Assembly: GCF_030651745.1 (NCBI RefSeq)
Contig: NZ_JAUSCC010000079.1
Location: 1-64,000 of the forward strand
From: Methylophaga sp.
GTDB lineage: Bacteria > Pseudomonadota > Gammaproteobacteria > Nitrosococcales > Methylophagaceae
Reading direction: 5' to 3'
Length of the DNA stretch: 64,000 nt
Position numbers and translations under genes: made by a program. Positions within the stretch are counted from its first letter, which is position 1; every line of letters starts with the position of its first letter. The notes beneath the pieces were generated by a model. It was not told the DNA's origin. It did not search any database and was given only the letters and a program-made list of their open reading frames with translations. Positions 10,991 to 21,002 of this stretch are shown piece after piece.

Positions 10991-11458
10991 TTATGAATCT
11001 AGTTTGCACTCTATAAGCTGGTCAATTCCACGGCCAGTATATTGACTAACGATAATAAAAAGTTCTGATGCTAATGATCTGGCTTCATCTGATAACTCGT
11101 TAAGTTTTTCTATGGAAATAGGTTCAGCTTTTTTTCGTAAATCAAAAACAACATCTTCATACTCACTCTCATTGTATTTTTTCAATACAACAGGATTATG
11201 TGCTACCAGATTCCTGAACTTTTTTAGCTGCTTTGAACGGATCAATAGCATTTTCAACTCATCTCGTTTTTCATCCTTATCTGAAATTCTGGTGACATGA
11301 TCAATTAACTTGTTCAATCGTTGTTCCAAGGAGTAATTTTTAGTTGTCACTCCCGTAAACCAATTTTCAAATAGCTTAAATGTAAGTAGCTCTATATCTC
11401 CGAAGGAAACAATAAGTCTCCCCACGTAAACTTCCCATTCCGTAAATTGCTCATTCAT
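10991..11458 (-). CDS. HEPN-like helical protein of unknown function
   Basis: A 155-residue, largely helical protein. It contains RNLVAHNP, which matches the Rx4-6H pattern of HEPN domains, with the motif near the middle and polar helices on each side. Some HEPN proteins are RNases in toxin-antitoxin or defence systems; others are inactive. No clear antitoxin gene is adjacent; the downstream neighbour is a membrane protein. ATG 11458 is chosen because the longer reading frame runs into intergenic repeat sequence. Composition is AT-rich compared with flanking genes. Confidence 0.55.
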   Translation of the reverse strand: MNEQFTEWEVYVGRLIVSFGDIELLTFKLFENWFTGVTTKNYSLEQRLNKLIDHVTRISDKDEKRDELKMLLIRSKQLKKFRNLVAHNPVVLKKYNESEYEDVVFDLRKKAEPISIEKLNELSDEARSLASELFIIVSQYTGRGIDQLIECKLDS

Positions 11459-11506
11459 AATAAATATACTTAACTCCAGAAATGAGCGCTGTTTTGTAAT
11501 CAAAAA

Positions 11507-11586
11507 TGTTGGGCTTCGCAGGCTCAGCACCAACCTACCATAGATTTGGTAAATTTTTCTCGGTGCACTCTGTGTCTCTGTGGTTA
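11507..11586. repeat. Intergenic repeat-like segments between the HEPN-like gene and phoX
   Basis: Two phrases resembling widespread bacterial intergenic repeats sit side by side. One is TGTTGGGCTTCGCAGG...AGCACCAACCTACCA (an imperfect stem, TTGG/CCAA). The other is CTCGGTGCACTCTGTGTCTC followed by TGTGGTTAA, the complement of a CACAGAGACACAGAG-type phrase. The resemblance is from memory of such repeats, not from a search. Confidence 0.4.
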
Positions 11587-11596
11587 ATTCATTAAA

Positions 11597-13480
11597 TCAC
11601 GTCCCAATAACCCCACCATCCTCTTTGGTAATTAACACCGTGGCGGAACGAGGTCGGCCATTAGGTTTATGATCGGGCCAGTTGCTGGCCGCATTGGGGT
11701 TTTGAGGGGATTTATTGATACCTTGTCTTTGCAGAACATCCAGCATTTCACCGGGATGCTGGATATTGACCCACATGGTTTTCATATCCGGCGTCATGAT
11801 AACGCCGGTAACTTCACACCCAACCGGTCCCGTCAGAAAACGACGGATTTCTCCGGTCTGCGGATCGGCCGCCAGCATCTGGTTATTACCCACCTCTTTG
11901 AACGGCCCATCATTCAACACGCTGGGACTAACATCAGTCTGAATCCACAACACACCACGATCATCTACATATAAACCATCCGGACAGGCAAACTGTTCGC
12001 CTTCACCTTCGCCGCCCAAGACAAACACTTGCCAGTTGAATTCAATGGCGGTGGCATCGGCTTCACTGAATCTGATGATATGACCAAATAGATTCTGATC
12101 ACGTGGATTGGCTGCATCTTTGGCAGGTTTGCCTTCATTGCCGCGTTCACTGTTGTTGGTAAGCGACACAAAGACTTCATCGGTATGCGGATGTACAGTG
12201 ATCCATTCAGGACGATCCATTTTAGTGGCGCCAACAATATCTGCTGCCGCACGGGCGTGAATCAACACGTCAGCCTGATCGGCAAAACCATTTTCAACAG
12301 TTAAGCCATTCTCGCCAAACAGCAGCGGTAACCAGCGGGCGCTGCCATCTTCTTCAAAGCGTGCCGCATAAAGGATTCCGTCATCCAACAAGCGGCCATG
12401 ACGTGCTCCCAGGGTGCCGTCCCATGCATCGCGGGTAATGAATTTATAAATGTATTCAAACCTGGAATCGTCGCCCGAATAAAACGCCAGGCGGCCGTCT
12501 TTGCCTATTTTGTGGGCCACATTTTCATGTGCAAATCGGCCCAGCGCAGTGCGTTTGACCGGAATGCTTTGCGGATCATAGGGATCAAATTCCACTACCC
12601 AGCCAAAGCGATTGACTTCGTTTGGCTCTTTATCCAGATCAAAACGTGGATCAAACTGCTGCCAGCCGTAATAGCTGAACCCTAACTTATAACGCTTCCA
12701 TCGGCGTTCGGTATCGGCGTCTCGGGGCTGTTTTGGATCATAAACAAAGTAGTAATGAAAATTCTCTTCGCAGGTCAGATAAGTACCCCACGGGGTTTTG
12801 CCATTCGCACAGTTATTGAATGTGCCCAATACGTTTTTTCCTTCCGGATCAGCCTGGGTTTTCATCAAGTCATGGCCTGCCGCCGGTCCACTTATCTGCA
12901 TTTGTGTGTTGGCAGTTAGACGGCGTGCGTATTGTGATGGGCGAACAATTTGCCAGTTCCCATTCTCCCGTTTGACTTCGATTAGGGAAACACCATGGGC
13001 GTTTTGTTCTTTGGCGACTTTGTCGGCGCTATAGGTTTCCGGTGAATGGCTATGACTGCCATCGCTATGGATCACATCCAAATCCACATATTCATGATTC
13101 ATCACCAACAGCCCATGTTCGTTATTATCTGAGCCTTTGGGTAACGGAAAATACTGCAATGCATCATGGTGCATACCAGCCTGTTGCAATTGATCGGCAG
13201 CGCTATTGCTGGCATCCATATTAAACGCCGGACCAGACGAAATCGGGTCGCCCCAACGGTAAAACACTTCCGCCCTATAACCTTCCGGTACTATCAACTC
13301 ATCCAGTAAATCAGCCGTTTGAATAGGCTTAAAACCAAGCAGTTGAGCATGATTGCGGAGCATAGTGGCGGCAGATGACAGTGGCATGGCGGAAGCCAGC
13401 ATCGCCCCCAGACTGAATTGCAACACTGAACGTCTAGACAATTGCTTTTGCAGAAGTTGATCGAAATGATTTCCTGACAT
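11597..13480 (-). CDS. phoX: PhoX-family alkaline phosphatase (DUF839), Tat-exported
   Basis: A 627-residue secreted phosphatase-like protein. The N-terminus has a twin-arginine signal (SRRSVLQFSLG followed by a hydrophobic stretch), so it is exported folded. The body carries typical PhoX segments: NHEYVD, NCANGKTPWGTYLTCEENF, RFGWVVEFDPYDP, ALGRFAHE, FYSGDDSRFEYIYKF, and the closing DHKPNGRPRSATVLI. PhoX enzymes are calcium- and iron-dependent periplasmic phosphomonoesterases used in phosphate scavenging. No Pho box was identified upstream. It stands alone between the HEPN-like gene and queG. Confidence 0.9.
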   Translation of the reverse strand: MSGNHFDQLLQKQLSRRSVLQFSLGAMLASAMPLSSAATMLRNHAQLLGFKPIQTADLLDELIVPEGYRAEVFYRWGDPISSGPAFNMDASNSAADQLQQAGMHHDALQYFPLPKGSDNNEHGLLVMNHEYVDLDVIHSDGSHSHSPETYSADKVAKEQNAHGVSLIEVKRENGNWQIVRPSQYARRLTANTQMQISGPAAGHDLMKTQADPEGKNVLGTFNNCANGKTPWGTYLTCEENFHYYFVYDPKQPRDADTERRWKRYKLGFSYYGWQQFDPRFDLDKEPNEVNRFGWVVEFDPYDPQSIPVKRTALGRFAHENVAHKIGKDGRLAFYSGDDSRFEYIYKFITRDAWDGTLGARHGRLLDDGILYAARFEEDGSARWLPLLFGENGLTVENGFADQADVLIHARAAADIVGATKMDRPEWITVHPHTDEVFVSLTNNSERGNEGKPAKDAANPRDQNLFGHIIRFSEADATAIEFNWQVFVLGGEGEGEQFACPDGLYVDDRGVLWIQTDVSPSVLNDGPFKEVGNNQMLAADPQTGEIRRFLTGPVGCEVTGVIMTPDMKTMWVNIQHPGEMLDVLQRQGINKSPQNPNAASNWPDHKPNGRPRSATVLITKEDGGVIGT

Positions 13481-13557
13481 GTTGGTTCCTGGGGTTTCGG
13501 AGTTGGCTTAACAGACCCTGGCTATTTTCAGAGGATTCCATGACCAGACGATGACAG

Positions 13558-14622
13558 TCAGCAATGCTGTTCTAATGCCCACAAAACATGCTCACGAACT
13601 AACTCAGAAGGATGCTCAAGCCGGGCGTTTAATGCCGCAACTACCCTATCTGATGTGTCGGCATTACCCAACGCGATCGCAATATTTCGCAACCAGCATT
13701 CATAGCCGATACGCCGTATAGGGCTTCCTTCCAGTCGTTGGAGAAATTCTGATTCGGTCCAGGCAAATAAATCCACCAGCTTTGGTGCATCCAGCCCTTC
13801 GCGTGGTAAGTAGGCTGACTCAGTCGTCATCTGGGCAAATTTGTTCCATGGACATACCAGCTGGCAATCATCACAGCCATAGATACGGTTGCCCATCATT
13901 GGGCGAAATTCCAAAGGGATACTGCCGCGAAGCTCAATAGTAAGATAAGAAATACAACGCCGGGCATCGAGTTCATACGGAGCAACGATTGCCTGCGTCG
14001 GACAGATACTAATACAGGCAGTACAACTACCGCAATGCTCGGTTACTGGCTCGGTTAATGGCAGTGGTAAATCGGTATAAATTTCCCCCAGGAAGAAATA
14101 CGATCCATTTTGACGGTTTAATACATTGGTATGTTTACCTATCCAGCCCAGACCGGATTTCTGTGCCAAGGCTTTTTCCAGCACGGGTGCACTATCAGTA
14201 AAAACACGATAGCCCATAGCCCCAACGGCCTCTTCAATCCTTTGTGACAGGCGAAGTAAACGCTTACGCATCAATTTATGATAATCGCGTCCAAGTGCAT
14301 AACGGGAGACAAAACCAAGTTTGCTATCGCCAATTACCTGCCAGGCATCAGCTGCAGTTTCCGGCCAGTAATCCATTCTCGCCGTGATAACGCGGACGGT
14401 TCCTGGCACCAACTGTTCCGGATGAGTCCGCAAACTGCCATGGCGTTCCATAAACGCCATCTCGCCATGAAAACCACGCGCAAGCCATTGCTGTAATTGT
14501 TCTTCTGCAGCAGACAAGTCAATATCACTGACCCCGAGCTGTTGAAAACCCAGCGAACGCGCCCAGATTTGCATATCTGCAAGGAGCGCACGGGGGAACT
14601 GCACTGTATTTGGATCGGCCAT
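13558..14622 (-). CDS. queG: Epoxyqueuosine reductase
   Basis: A 354-residue cobalamin-dependent iron-sulfur enzyme that reduces epoxyqueuosine to queuosine in tRNA. It has two 4Fe-4S cluster motifs, CGSCTACISICP at about 197-208 and CDDCQLVCPWN about 50 residues later, plus the conserved DSAPVLEKALAQKSGLGWIG segment and a C-terminal HEAT-like tail. The start at ATG 14622 (MADPN) is preferred over a longer frame whose extra residues do not belong to the family. It is divergent from nnr, the usual gammaproteobacterial arrangement. Confidence 0.94.
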   Translation of the reverse strand: MADPNTVQFPRALLADMQIWARSLGFQQLGVSDIDLSAAEEQLQQWLARGFHGEMAFMERHGSLRTHPEQLVPGTVRVITARMDYWPETAADAWQVIGDSKLGFVSRYALGRDYHKLMRKRLLRLSQRIEEAVGAMGYRVFTDSAPVLEKALAQKSGLGWIGKHTNVLNRQNGSYFFLGEIYTDLPLPLTEPVTEHCGSCTACISICPTQAIVAPYELDARRCISYLTIELRGSIPLEFRPMMGNRIYGCDDCQLVCPWNKFAQMTTESAYLPREGLDAPKLVDLFAWTESEFLQRLEGSPIRRIGYECWLRNIAIALGNADTSDRVVAALNARLEHPSELVREHVLWALEQHC

Positions 14623-14670
14623 GCGGGCTATTATAGTGAACTGAATTAATTCCTCCGGACTATTATTGTT

Positions 14671-16161
14671 ATGTCGAACTTGCCCCACGAGCTCTATACG
14701 GCCGTACAGACCCGTGAACTGGAACAAATAGTCACACAACAGCACGCTATTTCTTCAGCGACATTAATGTCTCGTGCGGGCACGGCAGCATTGGATGCCA
14801 TTAAAAACAACTGGCCTCTCGCCAAACACATTCTGGTGGTTTGCGGTACCGGTAATAACGGTGGCGATGGCTTTGAGTTGGCAAGACAGGCTTTAGCAAA
14901 AAAATATCACGTCAGCATATTTCAGCTTGGTGATGAGCGAGCAATGAGTGAAGAAACCACTGCAACCCGCCAAGCCTTACTTGCCACCGGTACTGAAATT
15001 CAACGTTTTGAAGGCAAATTACCAACCGCAGACCTAATTGTTGATGGACTTTTTGGTACAGGCCTTAATCGTGAAGTAAGTGGTGACTACGCTTTAGCTA
15101 TTGAAGCAATCAATCAACACGATGAGGGTATTCCGGTGTTGGCACTGGATATCCCCTCAGGTATTCATGCTGATACTGGCAAAGCATTGGGCACAGCCAT
15201 TCATGCCACTATCACGCTGAGTTTTCTGGGATTAAATACCGGTTTGTTTACCGGTGACGGGCCAAATTACGCTGGCAAAATCTGCTTTGATTCATTAAAA
15301 GTACCATCATCTATTTATGCGGCTTTAACCCCGACTGCTCGTCGAGTCACACTTGAAAGTAATGGCGCAGGACTGGCACCTCGTGATCGGACAGGCCATA
15401 AAGGTTTGTATGGTCATTTGTTCATTATCGGTGGCGATCACGGTATGTCCGGTGCAGCCCGACTTGCTGCTGAAGCAGGGGGTCGCGTCGGAGCGGGTCT
15501 AATCAGTGTTGCTACACGCAGTGCTCACAGCCCCTACCTTAATCTGACTCGTCCAGAAATCATGTGTCACGGTGTGGAAAATGCCGGAGATCTGGAAGCA
15601 TTATTAAGCTCGGCCAATGCATTAACAGTTGGCCCTGGTTTGGGACAAGGTGAATGGGGAACGACATTATTTCAGAAAGCCATCGAAACAAACCTGCCCA
15701 TGGTTGTCGATGCAGATGCCCTGAATCTTTTGAGTAAAAATCCGCAACATTATGATAATTGGGTGCTCACACCACACCCTGGTGAAGCGGCACGTTTATT
15801 GGGTTGCAGCTCAAAAGAAGTTCAGTCAGATCGCTTCGCCGCGGTTGAGGAATTACAAAAACGTTATGCTGGTGTGGTGGTGTTAAAAGGCTCCGGTACA
15901 TTAATTTCCAATGGCGAAGCGCCTACTTGCCTCTCCACCTGGGGAAATCCTGGCATGGCAAGTGGCGGTATGGGTGATGTTCTGGCTGGAGTTATTGGTG
16001 GTCTTTTGGCTCAACATTTTTCATTGATGGATGCAGCTTGTGTAGGTGTCACATTGCATGGCATGGCTGCTGATAAAGCCGCTGCTCAAGATGGAGAGCG
16101 CGGCACTCTGGCAATGGATTTAATGCCGCAGCTCCGTAAATTAGCCAACCTACTTTATTGA
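14671..16161 (+). CDS. nnr: Bifunctional NAD(P)H-hydrate epimerase / ADP-dependent dehydratase
   Basis: A 496-residue repair enzyme for damaged NADH and NADPH. The N-terminal YjeF epimerase domain (residues about 1-215) has GTGNNGGDGFE; the C-terminal ribokinase-like dehydratase domain (about 220-490) has HPGEAARLLG and GNPGMASGGMGDVLAGVIGG, close to the family signature. It heads a tight operon; tsaE starts one base after its stop codon. Cytoplasmic. Confidence 0.95.
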   Translation: MSNLPHELYTAVQTRELEQIVTQQHAISSATLMSRAGTAALDAIKNNWPLAKHILVVCGTGNNGGDGFELARQALAKKYHVSIFQLGDERAMSEETTATRQALLATGTEIQRFEGKLPTADLIVDGLFGTGLNREVSGDYALAIEAINQHDEGIPVLALDIPSGIHADTGKALGTAIHATITLSFLGLNTGLFTGDGPNYAGKICFDSLKVPSSIYAALTPTARRVTLESNGAGLAPRDRTGHKGLYGHLFIIGGDHGMSGAARLAAEAGGRVGAGLISVATRSAHSPYLNLTRPEIMCHGVENAGDLEALLSSANALTVGPGLGQGEWGTTLFQKAIETNLPMVVDADALNLLSKNPQHYDNWVLTPHPGEAARLLGCSSKEVQSDRFAAVEELQKRYAGVVVLKGSGTLISNGEAPTCLSTWGNPGMASGGMGDVLAGVIGGLLAQHFSLMDAACVGVTLHGMAADKAAAQDGERGTLAMDLMPQLRKLANLLY

Positions 16162-16162
16162 T

Positions 16163-16615
16163 ATGATTTTTCTCGCTGACGAACAAGCCACATTGGATTT
16201 GGCCGCAAAACTGGCGGCCTTATTGCCTGAATCGGCATTTTCAATTCATCTGAAAGGTGATCTGGGTGCCGGCAAAACCACCTTTGTTCGGGGACTGCTC
16301 CACGCTCTGGGGCACTCAGGCAATGTCAAAAGTCCGACCTATACATTGGTCGAACATTATCAGCTGAATGAGCGGGATGTTTATCATTTCGACCTTTATC
16401 GCCTCGCTGATGCTGAAGAACTGCTTTATCTCGGCATAGAAGATTATTTTTCGACTAATGCGCTGTCATTAATCGAATGGCCGGAACAAGGCAAAGGTGT
16501 GTTACCTGAGCCGGATCTGCTTATCTCATTGAATTATCAGACTTCCGGACGGCAAGTGACGTTTACTGCTTATTCGGAAACCGCTGCACAGATCTGCGAA
16601 AAACTTCACAATTAA
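16163..16615 (+). CDS. tsaE: tRNA threonylcarbamoyladenosine biosynthesis ATPase TsaE
   Basis: A 150-residue P-loop ATPase with Walker A GDLGAGKTTF near residue 33 and the conserved SPTYTLVEHY and FDLYRLADAEEL segments. It works with TsaB and TsaD to make t6A37 in tRNA. Length is standard. It starts one base after the nnr stop and is followed by the amidase gene, the usual gene order. Confidence 0.95.
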   Translation: MIFLADEQATLDLAAKLAALLPESAFSIHLKGDLGAGKTTFVRGLLHALGHSGNVKSPTYTLVEHYQLNERDVYHFDLYRLADAEELLYLGIEDYFSTNALSLIEWPEQGKGVLPEPDLLISLNYQTSGRQVTFTAYSETAAQICEKLHN

Positions 16616-16716
16616 TTCAGCTTTACTCTGTATCTCATTTAAAAATATAGAAAAAAGTCTTGATTTTTTATTCCTTCAATCACAAACTAAGGCTGTATAA
16701 ATTGCAGGAACCGACT

Positions 16717-18132
16717 ATGTCTCGTTTATTTTTGGGATTGATTATGCTGATGTTAACTGCCACTGCGCATAGCGCATCGGTAGAAAACATCCGTGTGTCC
16801 CAAAATGACAATATGACAAGAGTTGTTTTGGATTTGGATAAAGCCTTGGAATATAAAAGCTTTACTCTCACTAATCCGCATCGTTTAGTCGTGGACATTA
16901 AAGCTGCCAGAGTTAATAAAGCGCTAATCGCCCCCACTTTCAACAGTGCCGTCGTCGATAAAATCCGCCATGCTCAACATGATCAAAATACCTATCGACT
17001 GGTTTTTGATCTGAAACAAGCCACAGATTATGAAATCCAGGCGCTGGCACCGGAAGGTCAGTACTCCCATCGTTTGCTGGTTGATTTAAAACACGGCCCT
17101 GCCACTGCTGTTGCCAGCAATAAACCTGTACAGCAAAAGCAAACAACAGAAACACCCGCTGAAAAAGCCCAGACTCCTACACCAACTCAACAAGCCGCTG
17201 CAGAAGAAGCTCCACAAACGGTTCAAACAGCTACCGCAACACAGACAGAAATGAATACCACCGTGGTACGAAGCCGACCGGTCTTACCACGTCGGGATAT
17301 TGTTATCGCCATTGATCCTGGTCATGGTGGCCGTGACCCCGGTGCTATTGGTCGCAGCGGTACGCGAGAAAAAGATGTGGTACTGGCCATTTCACGGAGA
17401 CTGGCAAAACTGGTCAATGATGAACCCGGCATGCGTGCTTATATGACGCGCGATCGTGATGAATTTATTACCTTGAGACAACGCATTCAACGTGCCAAAC
17501 AAAACGGTGCGGATATGTTTATTTCCATTCATGCTGATGCGTTTCAACGTACCAGTGCACAAGGCTCTTCGGTCTACGTGTTATCTCCACGTGGAGCCAG
17601 TAGTGAAGCCGCCCAGATTCTGGCAGATCGTGAGAATGCGGCCGATTTGGCCGGTGGTATCAGCCTTGAAGACAAAGATGATTTGCTGGCATCGGTATTA
17701 CTTGATCTGTCGCAGACTGCCAGTCTGGAAGCCAGTCTGGAAGTCGGTAACAGTGTTTTGAGCGGACTGAAACGAGTTGGCCCGGTACATAAAAAACAGG
17801 TTGAGTCAGCGGCGTTCGTAGTATTGAAATCTCCGGATATTCCTTCAGTTCTGGTCGAAACAGCGTTTATTTCCAATCCTGAAGAAGAACGCAAACTCAA
17901 TGACGCGAATCATCAAAACAAGCTGGCCCAAGCCATGTTGACCGGGATCCGCAGTTATTTCCAACGTAATCCGATTACCCAGCAGGTTAAACCGCAGCAG
18001 CATATTGTCAGCCGCGGCGATACCTTAAGCACCATCGCTCAGCGCTATCGGGTGAATATGACAGAACTTAAATCCACCAATAATCTGCAAACCAGCACCC
18101 TGCATGTTGGTGATATATTAAAAATTCCTTGA
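16717..18132 (+). CDS. amiB: N-acetylmuramoyl-L-alanine amidase with AMIN and LysM domains
   Basis: A 471-residue periplasmic amidase that cuts septal peptidoglycan. Order: signal peptide (LFLGLIMLMLTATAHSA), AMIN targeting domain (about 25-130), a Gln/Thr/Ala-rich linker, Amidase_3 catalytic domain (DPGHGGRDPGAIG, REKDVVL, ISIHADAF, ETAFISNPEEE: zinc His and catalytic Glu positions), and a C-terminal LysM (HIVSRGDTLSTIAQRY). AMIN plus LysM in the tsaE-mutL operon fits AmiB; the AmiC-type label cannot be excluded. ATG 16717 with GCAGGAA upstream starts directly at the signal peptide. Confidence 0.92.
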   Translation: MSRLFLGLIMLMLTATAHSASVENIRVSQNDNMTRVVLDLDKALEYKSFTLTNPHRLVVDIKAARVNKALIAPTFNSAVVDKIRHAQHDQNTYRLVFDLKQATDYEIQALAPEGQYSHRLLVDLKHGPATAVASNKPVQQKQTTETPAEKAQTPTPTQQAAAEEAPQTVQTATATQTEMNTTVVRSRPVLPRRDIVIAIDPGHGGRDPGAIGRSGTREKDVVLAISRRLAKLVNDEPGMRAYMTRDRDEFITLRQRIQRAKQNGADMFISIHADAFQRTSAQGSSVYVLSPRGASSEAAQILADRENAADLAGGISLEDKDDLLASVLLDLSQTASLEASLEVGNSVLSGLKRVGPVHKKQVESAAFVVLKSPDIPSVLVETAFISNPEEERKLNDANHQNKLAQAMLTGIRSYFQRNPITQQVKPQQHIVSRGDTLSTIAQRYRVNMTELKSTNNLQTSTLHVGDILKIP

Positions 18133-18179
18133 TAATTTCCGACTGCGGATTTCCTGTTCGCAACTGTTAAACTGTGTCG

Positions 18180-19856
18180 ATGCTGACACCAAAACGAATT
18201 CATGCCCTCCCCTTACAACTTGCCAACCAGATTGCAGCTGGCGAAGTTATCGAACGCCCGGCATCTGTTATTAAAGAACTGGTGGAAAACAGTCTCGATG
18301 CTGCTGCAAGTGAAATCGAAGTCACCATTGAAGGCTCCGGCAGCCAATTAATACAGGTGCGAGATAACGGCTTCGGTATTCATCCTGATGATCTCGGTCT
18401 GGCATTAAGTCGTCATGCCACCAGCAAAATTTCTTCCAGTGACCAGTTAAGTCAGATTTCCAGTTTAGGATTTCGCGGCGAAGCCCTGCCAAGTATCAGC
18501 TCGGTGTCCAATCTGAGTCTGATTTCCAGACAACATGAAAGTGACTGCGGCTGGCAAATTCATCATGAAGCAGATATTGCCGCACCGGTAGCACATCCTC
18601 CTGGAACAACAGTTGCGGTGCGTGATCTGTTCTTTAATCTGCCTGCCCGCCGCCGCTTTCTTCGCAGTGCCCGTACTGAACAGCAGCAGATCCTCATCAC
18701 CTTACAACGCTTGGCATTAAGTCGATTTGATGTGAAGTTTCAATGTAATTTAAATGGCCAACAAAAATTAAATCTGCCGATTGCTGAAACACCGCCACAA
18801 CAATTAGCCAGAATCGGCAAGATCTGCGGTCAACCTTTTGTCAAACAGGCGCTGGTAATTGATCAGCAATTTGATTTGATTGGCATAAAAGGCTGGTTGG
18901 GCCATACCGAAGCTCATCGGCCGCAAGCTGATCAGCAATACTTTTTTATTAATGGCCGTGTCATCAGAGATCGCTTGATCAGCCAGGTCATTCGTCAGGC
19001 GTATGGTGATTTGATTCCACCAGGACGGCATCCGGCCTATGTTCTTTACCTGACGATTCCATTGGATCGCGTCGACGTGAATGTGCATCCGACCAAACAT
19101 GAAGTACGCTTTCGGGAAACCCGCCTGATTCACGGGTTGATACATCGTGCAATAAGTGATGAGTTACACCGGCAAATCAACTTCACATCGCCAAATAGCT
19201 CATCACAACCAGCTGAGCAGCGAATTGCAGAATCTTCGTCCAGTTATCAAAACCATACATTATCAAACGTGCAGATTGCATCGCCGTTGCAGGCTTCGTT
19301 TCCGGCAAATGCAACCATTGCAAAAGATACATTTCAGTTATTGCAGCTATTACATCAGCGTTTTGCCTGGGTGTTTTTTCAGCAACGGCATTATCTGATT
19401 GATTTGCCCAAAGCCATGTCAATATCGCGCCAACAACAGTTTTCCCGACATTTACAAAAACTGCCATTAAAAAGCAGGCCGATATTAGTACCATTGAATA
19501 TTGCTTGTACTGCAGCTCAACAAGCTGCCGTTGCTCAACATCAAAGTTTGCTGAACGATTTTGGCTTTGAATTGCAACCTCAGGGTGATGCACTGACCAT
19601 CAAAAAAATCCCTATTGCGTTGGCACAGCTGGATTTGAAATCAATGGTGCACAATGTGATTGATGCCGTCAGCAAAAAAAACAGCGATGCACAGTCACTT
19701 GGTCAACTGTTATTGAACTTGCTACAAACAACTGACAATATTCAACCGCAACAGGTTGAACAATGGCTGCAAAATGTATCTCCACCGGAATGTATAAATC
19801 AGCCATGGTGCCGGGAACTTGATCTGCTAACACTTGGTAGCTTATTCTCGGACTGA
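18180..19856 (+). CDS. mutL: DNA mismatch repair protein MutL
   Basis: A GHKL ATPase of 558 residues that links MutS recognition to MutH or other nucleases. The N-terminus shows all ATPase motifs: LANQIAAGEVIERP, ELVENSLDA, DNGFGI, SRHATSKI and GFRGEALPSI. A glutamine- and serine-rich linker leads to the C-terminal dimerisation domain. No DQHA(x)2E endonuclease motif is seen, consistent with MutH-type organisms. ATG 18180 is used; GTG two codons upstream is also possible. Confidence 0.95.
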   Translation: MLTPKRIHALPLQLANQIAAGEVIERPASVIKELVENSLDAAASEIEVTIEGSGSQLIQVRDNGFGIHPDDLGLALSRHATSKISSSDQLSQISSLGFRGEALPSISSVSNLSLISRQHESDCGWQIHHEADIAAPVAHPPGTTVAVRDLFFNLPARRRFLRSARTEQQQILITLQRLALSRFDVKFQCNLNGQQKLNLPIAETPPQQLARIGKICGQPFVKQALVIDQQFDLIGIKGWLGHTEAHRPQADQQYFFINGRVIRDRLISQVIRQAYGDLIPPGRHPAYVLYLTIPLDRVDVNVHPTKHEVRFRETRLIHGLIHRAISDELHRQINFTSPNSSSQPAEQRIAESSSSYQNHTLSNVQIASPLQASFPANATIAKDTFQLLQLLHQRFAWVFFQQRHYLIDLPKAMSISRQQQFSRHLQKLPLKSRPILVPLNIACTAAQQAAVAQHQSLLNDFGFELQPQGDALTIKKIPIALAQLDLKSMVHNVIDAVSKKNSDAQSLGQLLLNLLQTTDNIQPQQVEQWLQNVSPPECINQPWCRELDLLTLGSLFSD

Positions 19857-19883
19857 TTAAACATGCACTGAGGCGGTTTTCAC

Positions 19884-21002
19884 ATGGATCGAGCCCGTAC
19901 AGGTTCCACAATAGTCGCAGCGATTCTGGCTGTTATCGTGATATTACTGTTTGGCTATTTGTTATGGAGCGACGCGCCACCCAATCGCAGCGAACTCACC
20001 GTCGATCCCCCGATCGAAGTTATCGAACCGGATTTACCGCTGGAAATTATCCGTTCCGCCGAACAAGAGCTACCCGGCAGTGAAGCCATCCGTGAACGGG
20101 AAGCAGCGGAGTTTGTGGATCAACTTGCCGGCGCTGATGACAGCACCATCATTGTTAATGAATATCAGGATATGTTTGTCCGACCAGATAGCATTATTGC
20201 CCTGCCGGAACTCGAACAACGTACCACCACTTTAAAAAGCCTGATGGATGATAAATCCCTCAGCGCCGATACCCCGCTGACACTTCGCTATACCGAAGAA
20301 ATCAGGGAACAAACTACCCTGCAGGAACTGGAAACCGAAGAAGAGGATCATATTGCTCCCATCACCATTGTGACCGAACAAGGCGAGACTATAACGGCGC
20401 CATTAGTCGAGTTGTTGCAACGGGAAGATATCGATCAATCGGCTCCTGTGACACAGATCCGTCAACAGCAGCAAATCAAACAAATCAAAGCCAGCGAACT
20501 GGCTGATGCTGATATTGCAGAGGATCAGCAAATGTCTGTGACCATCAGTCGTGGTGTACAAAAATTGGATATCACGGATTTGATTGATAGTGATAATGCC
20601 GAAATGCAGGATAGTCTGTTTTATCTGCACCGGGTAACCGAAGAAGATATTCAAGGTCTTTGGGGAATCATTCAAACAGGCTTGATTCGGAATTTCCGTC
20701 AGGGCATTCGACTGCAACGTAACGGTGCTGAACAAAAAGTCAGCGTGCTTATCCCTGCCGATGCCGATGAACCCTTACCGGATGGTCTAAGTTCTTTTTT
20801 AGGATTAATCCTGCATCAAAAAGTCTCGACCAGTTATGTGTATAACTTCAATACCCATACCATGGGCCATGATCCCAACCTGATTCATCCCGGACAGGAA
20901 TTGATTTTAATTCGCTTTTCGGCTGATGAATTAAAAGACATTTACCAGTTTTTTGCTGAACAACGTAGTAATGAATCCCAAACCTTTGCTATTGGTAATT
21001 GA
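19884..21002 (+). CDS. Membrane-anchored acidic protein with LysM-like C-terminus
   Basis: A 372-residue protein: one N-terminal transmembrane anchor (residues about 9-29), then an acidic, Glu/Gln-rich periplasmic region, then a conserved C-terminal module (GLWGIIQTGLIRNFRQG, then SYVYNF and HPGQELILIRF). The end resembles a LysM- or FimV-like fold, and similar anchored proteins occur next to mutL-region genes, but I do not recognise an established function. It sits where miaA often follows mutL, so the local order differs from E. coli. It overlaps a tiny downstream ORF by one base (TGATG). Confidence 0.65.
   Translation: MDRARTGSTIVAAILAVIVILLFGYLLWSDAPPNRSELTVDPPIEVIEPDLPLEIIRSAEQELPGSEAIREREAAEFVDQLAGADDSTIIVNEYQDMFVRPDSIIALPELEQRTTTLKSLMDDKSLSADTPLTLRYTEEIREQTTLQELETEEEDHIAPITIVTEQGETITAPLVELLQREDIDQSAPVTQIRQQQQIKQIKASELADADIAEDQQMSVTISRGVQKLDITDLIDSDNAEMQDSLFYLHRVTEEDIQGLWGIIQTGLIRNFRQGIRLQRNGAEQKVSVLIPADADEPLPDGLSSFLGLILHQKVSTSYVYNFNTHTMGHDPNLIHPGQELILIRFSADELKDIYQFFAEQRSNESQTFAIGN

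Noticed and set aside
11459..11533. Longer N-terminus for the HEPN-like gene
   Set aside because: The extra codons translate intergenic repeat sequence and no ribosome site supports them.
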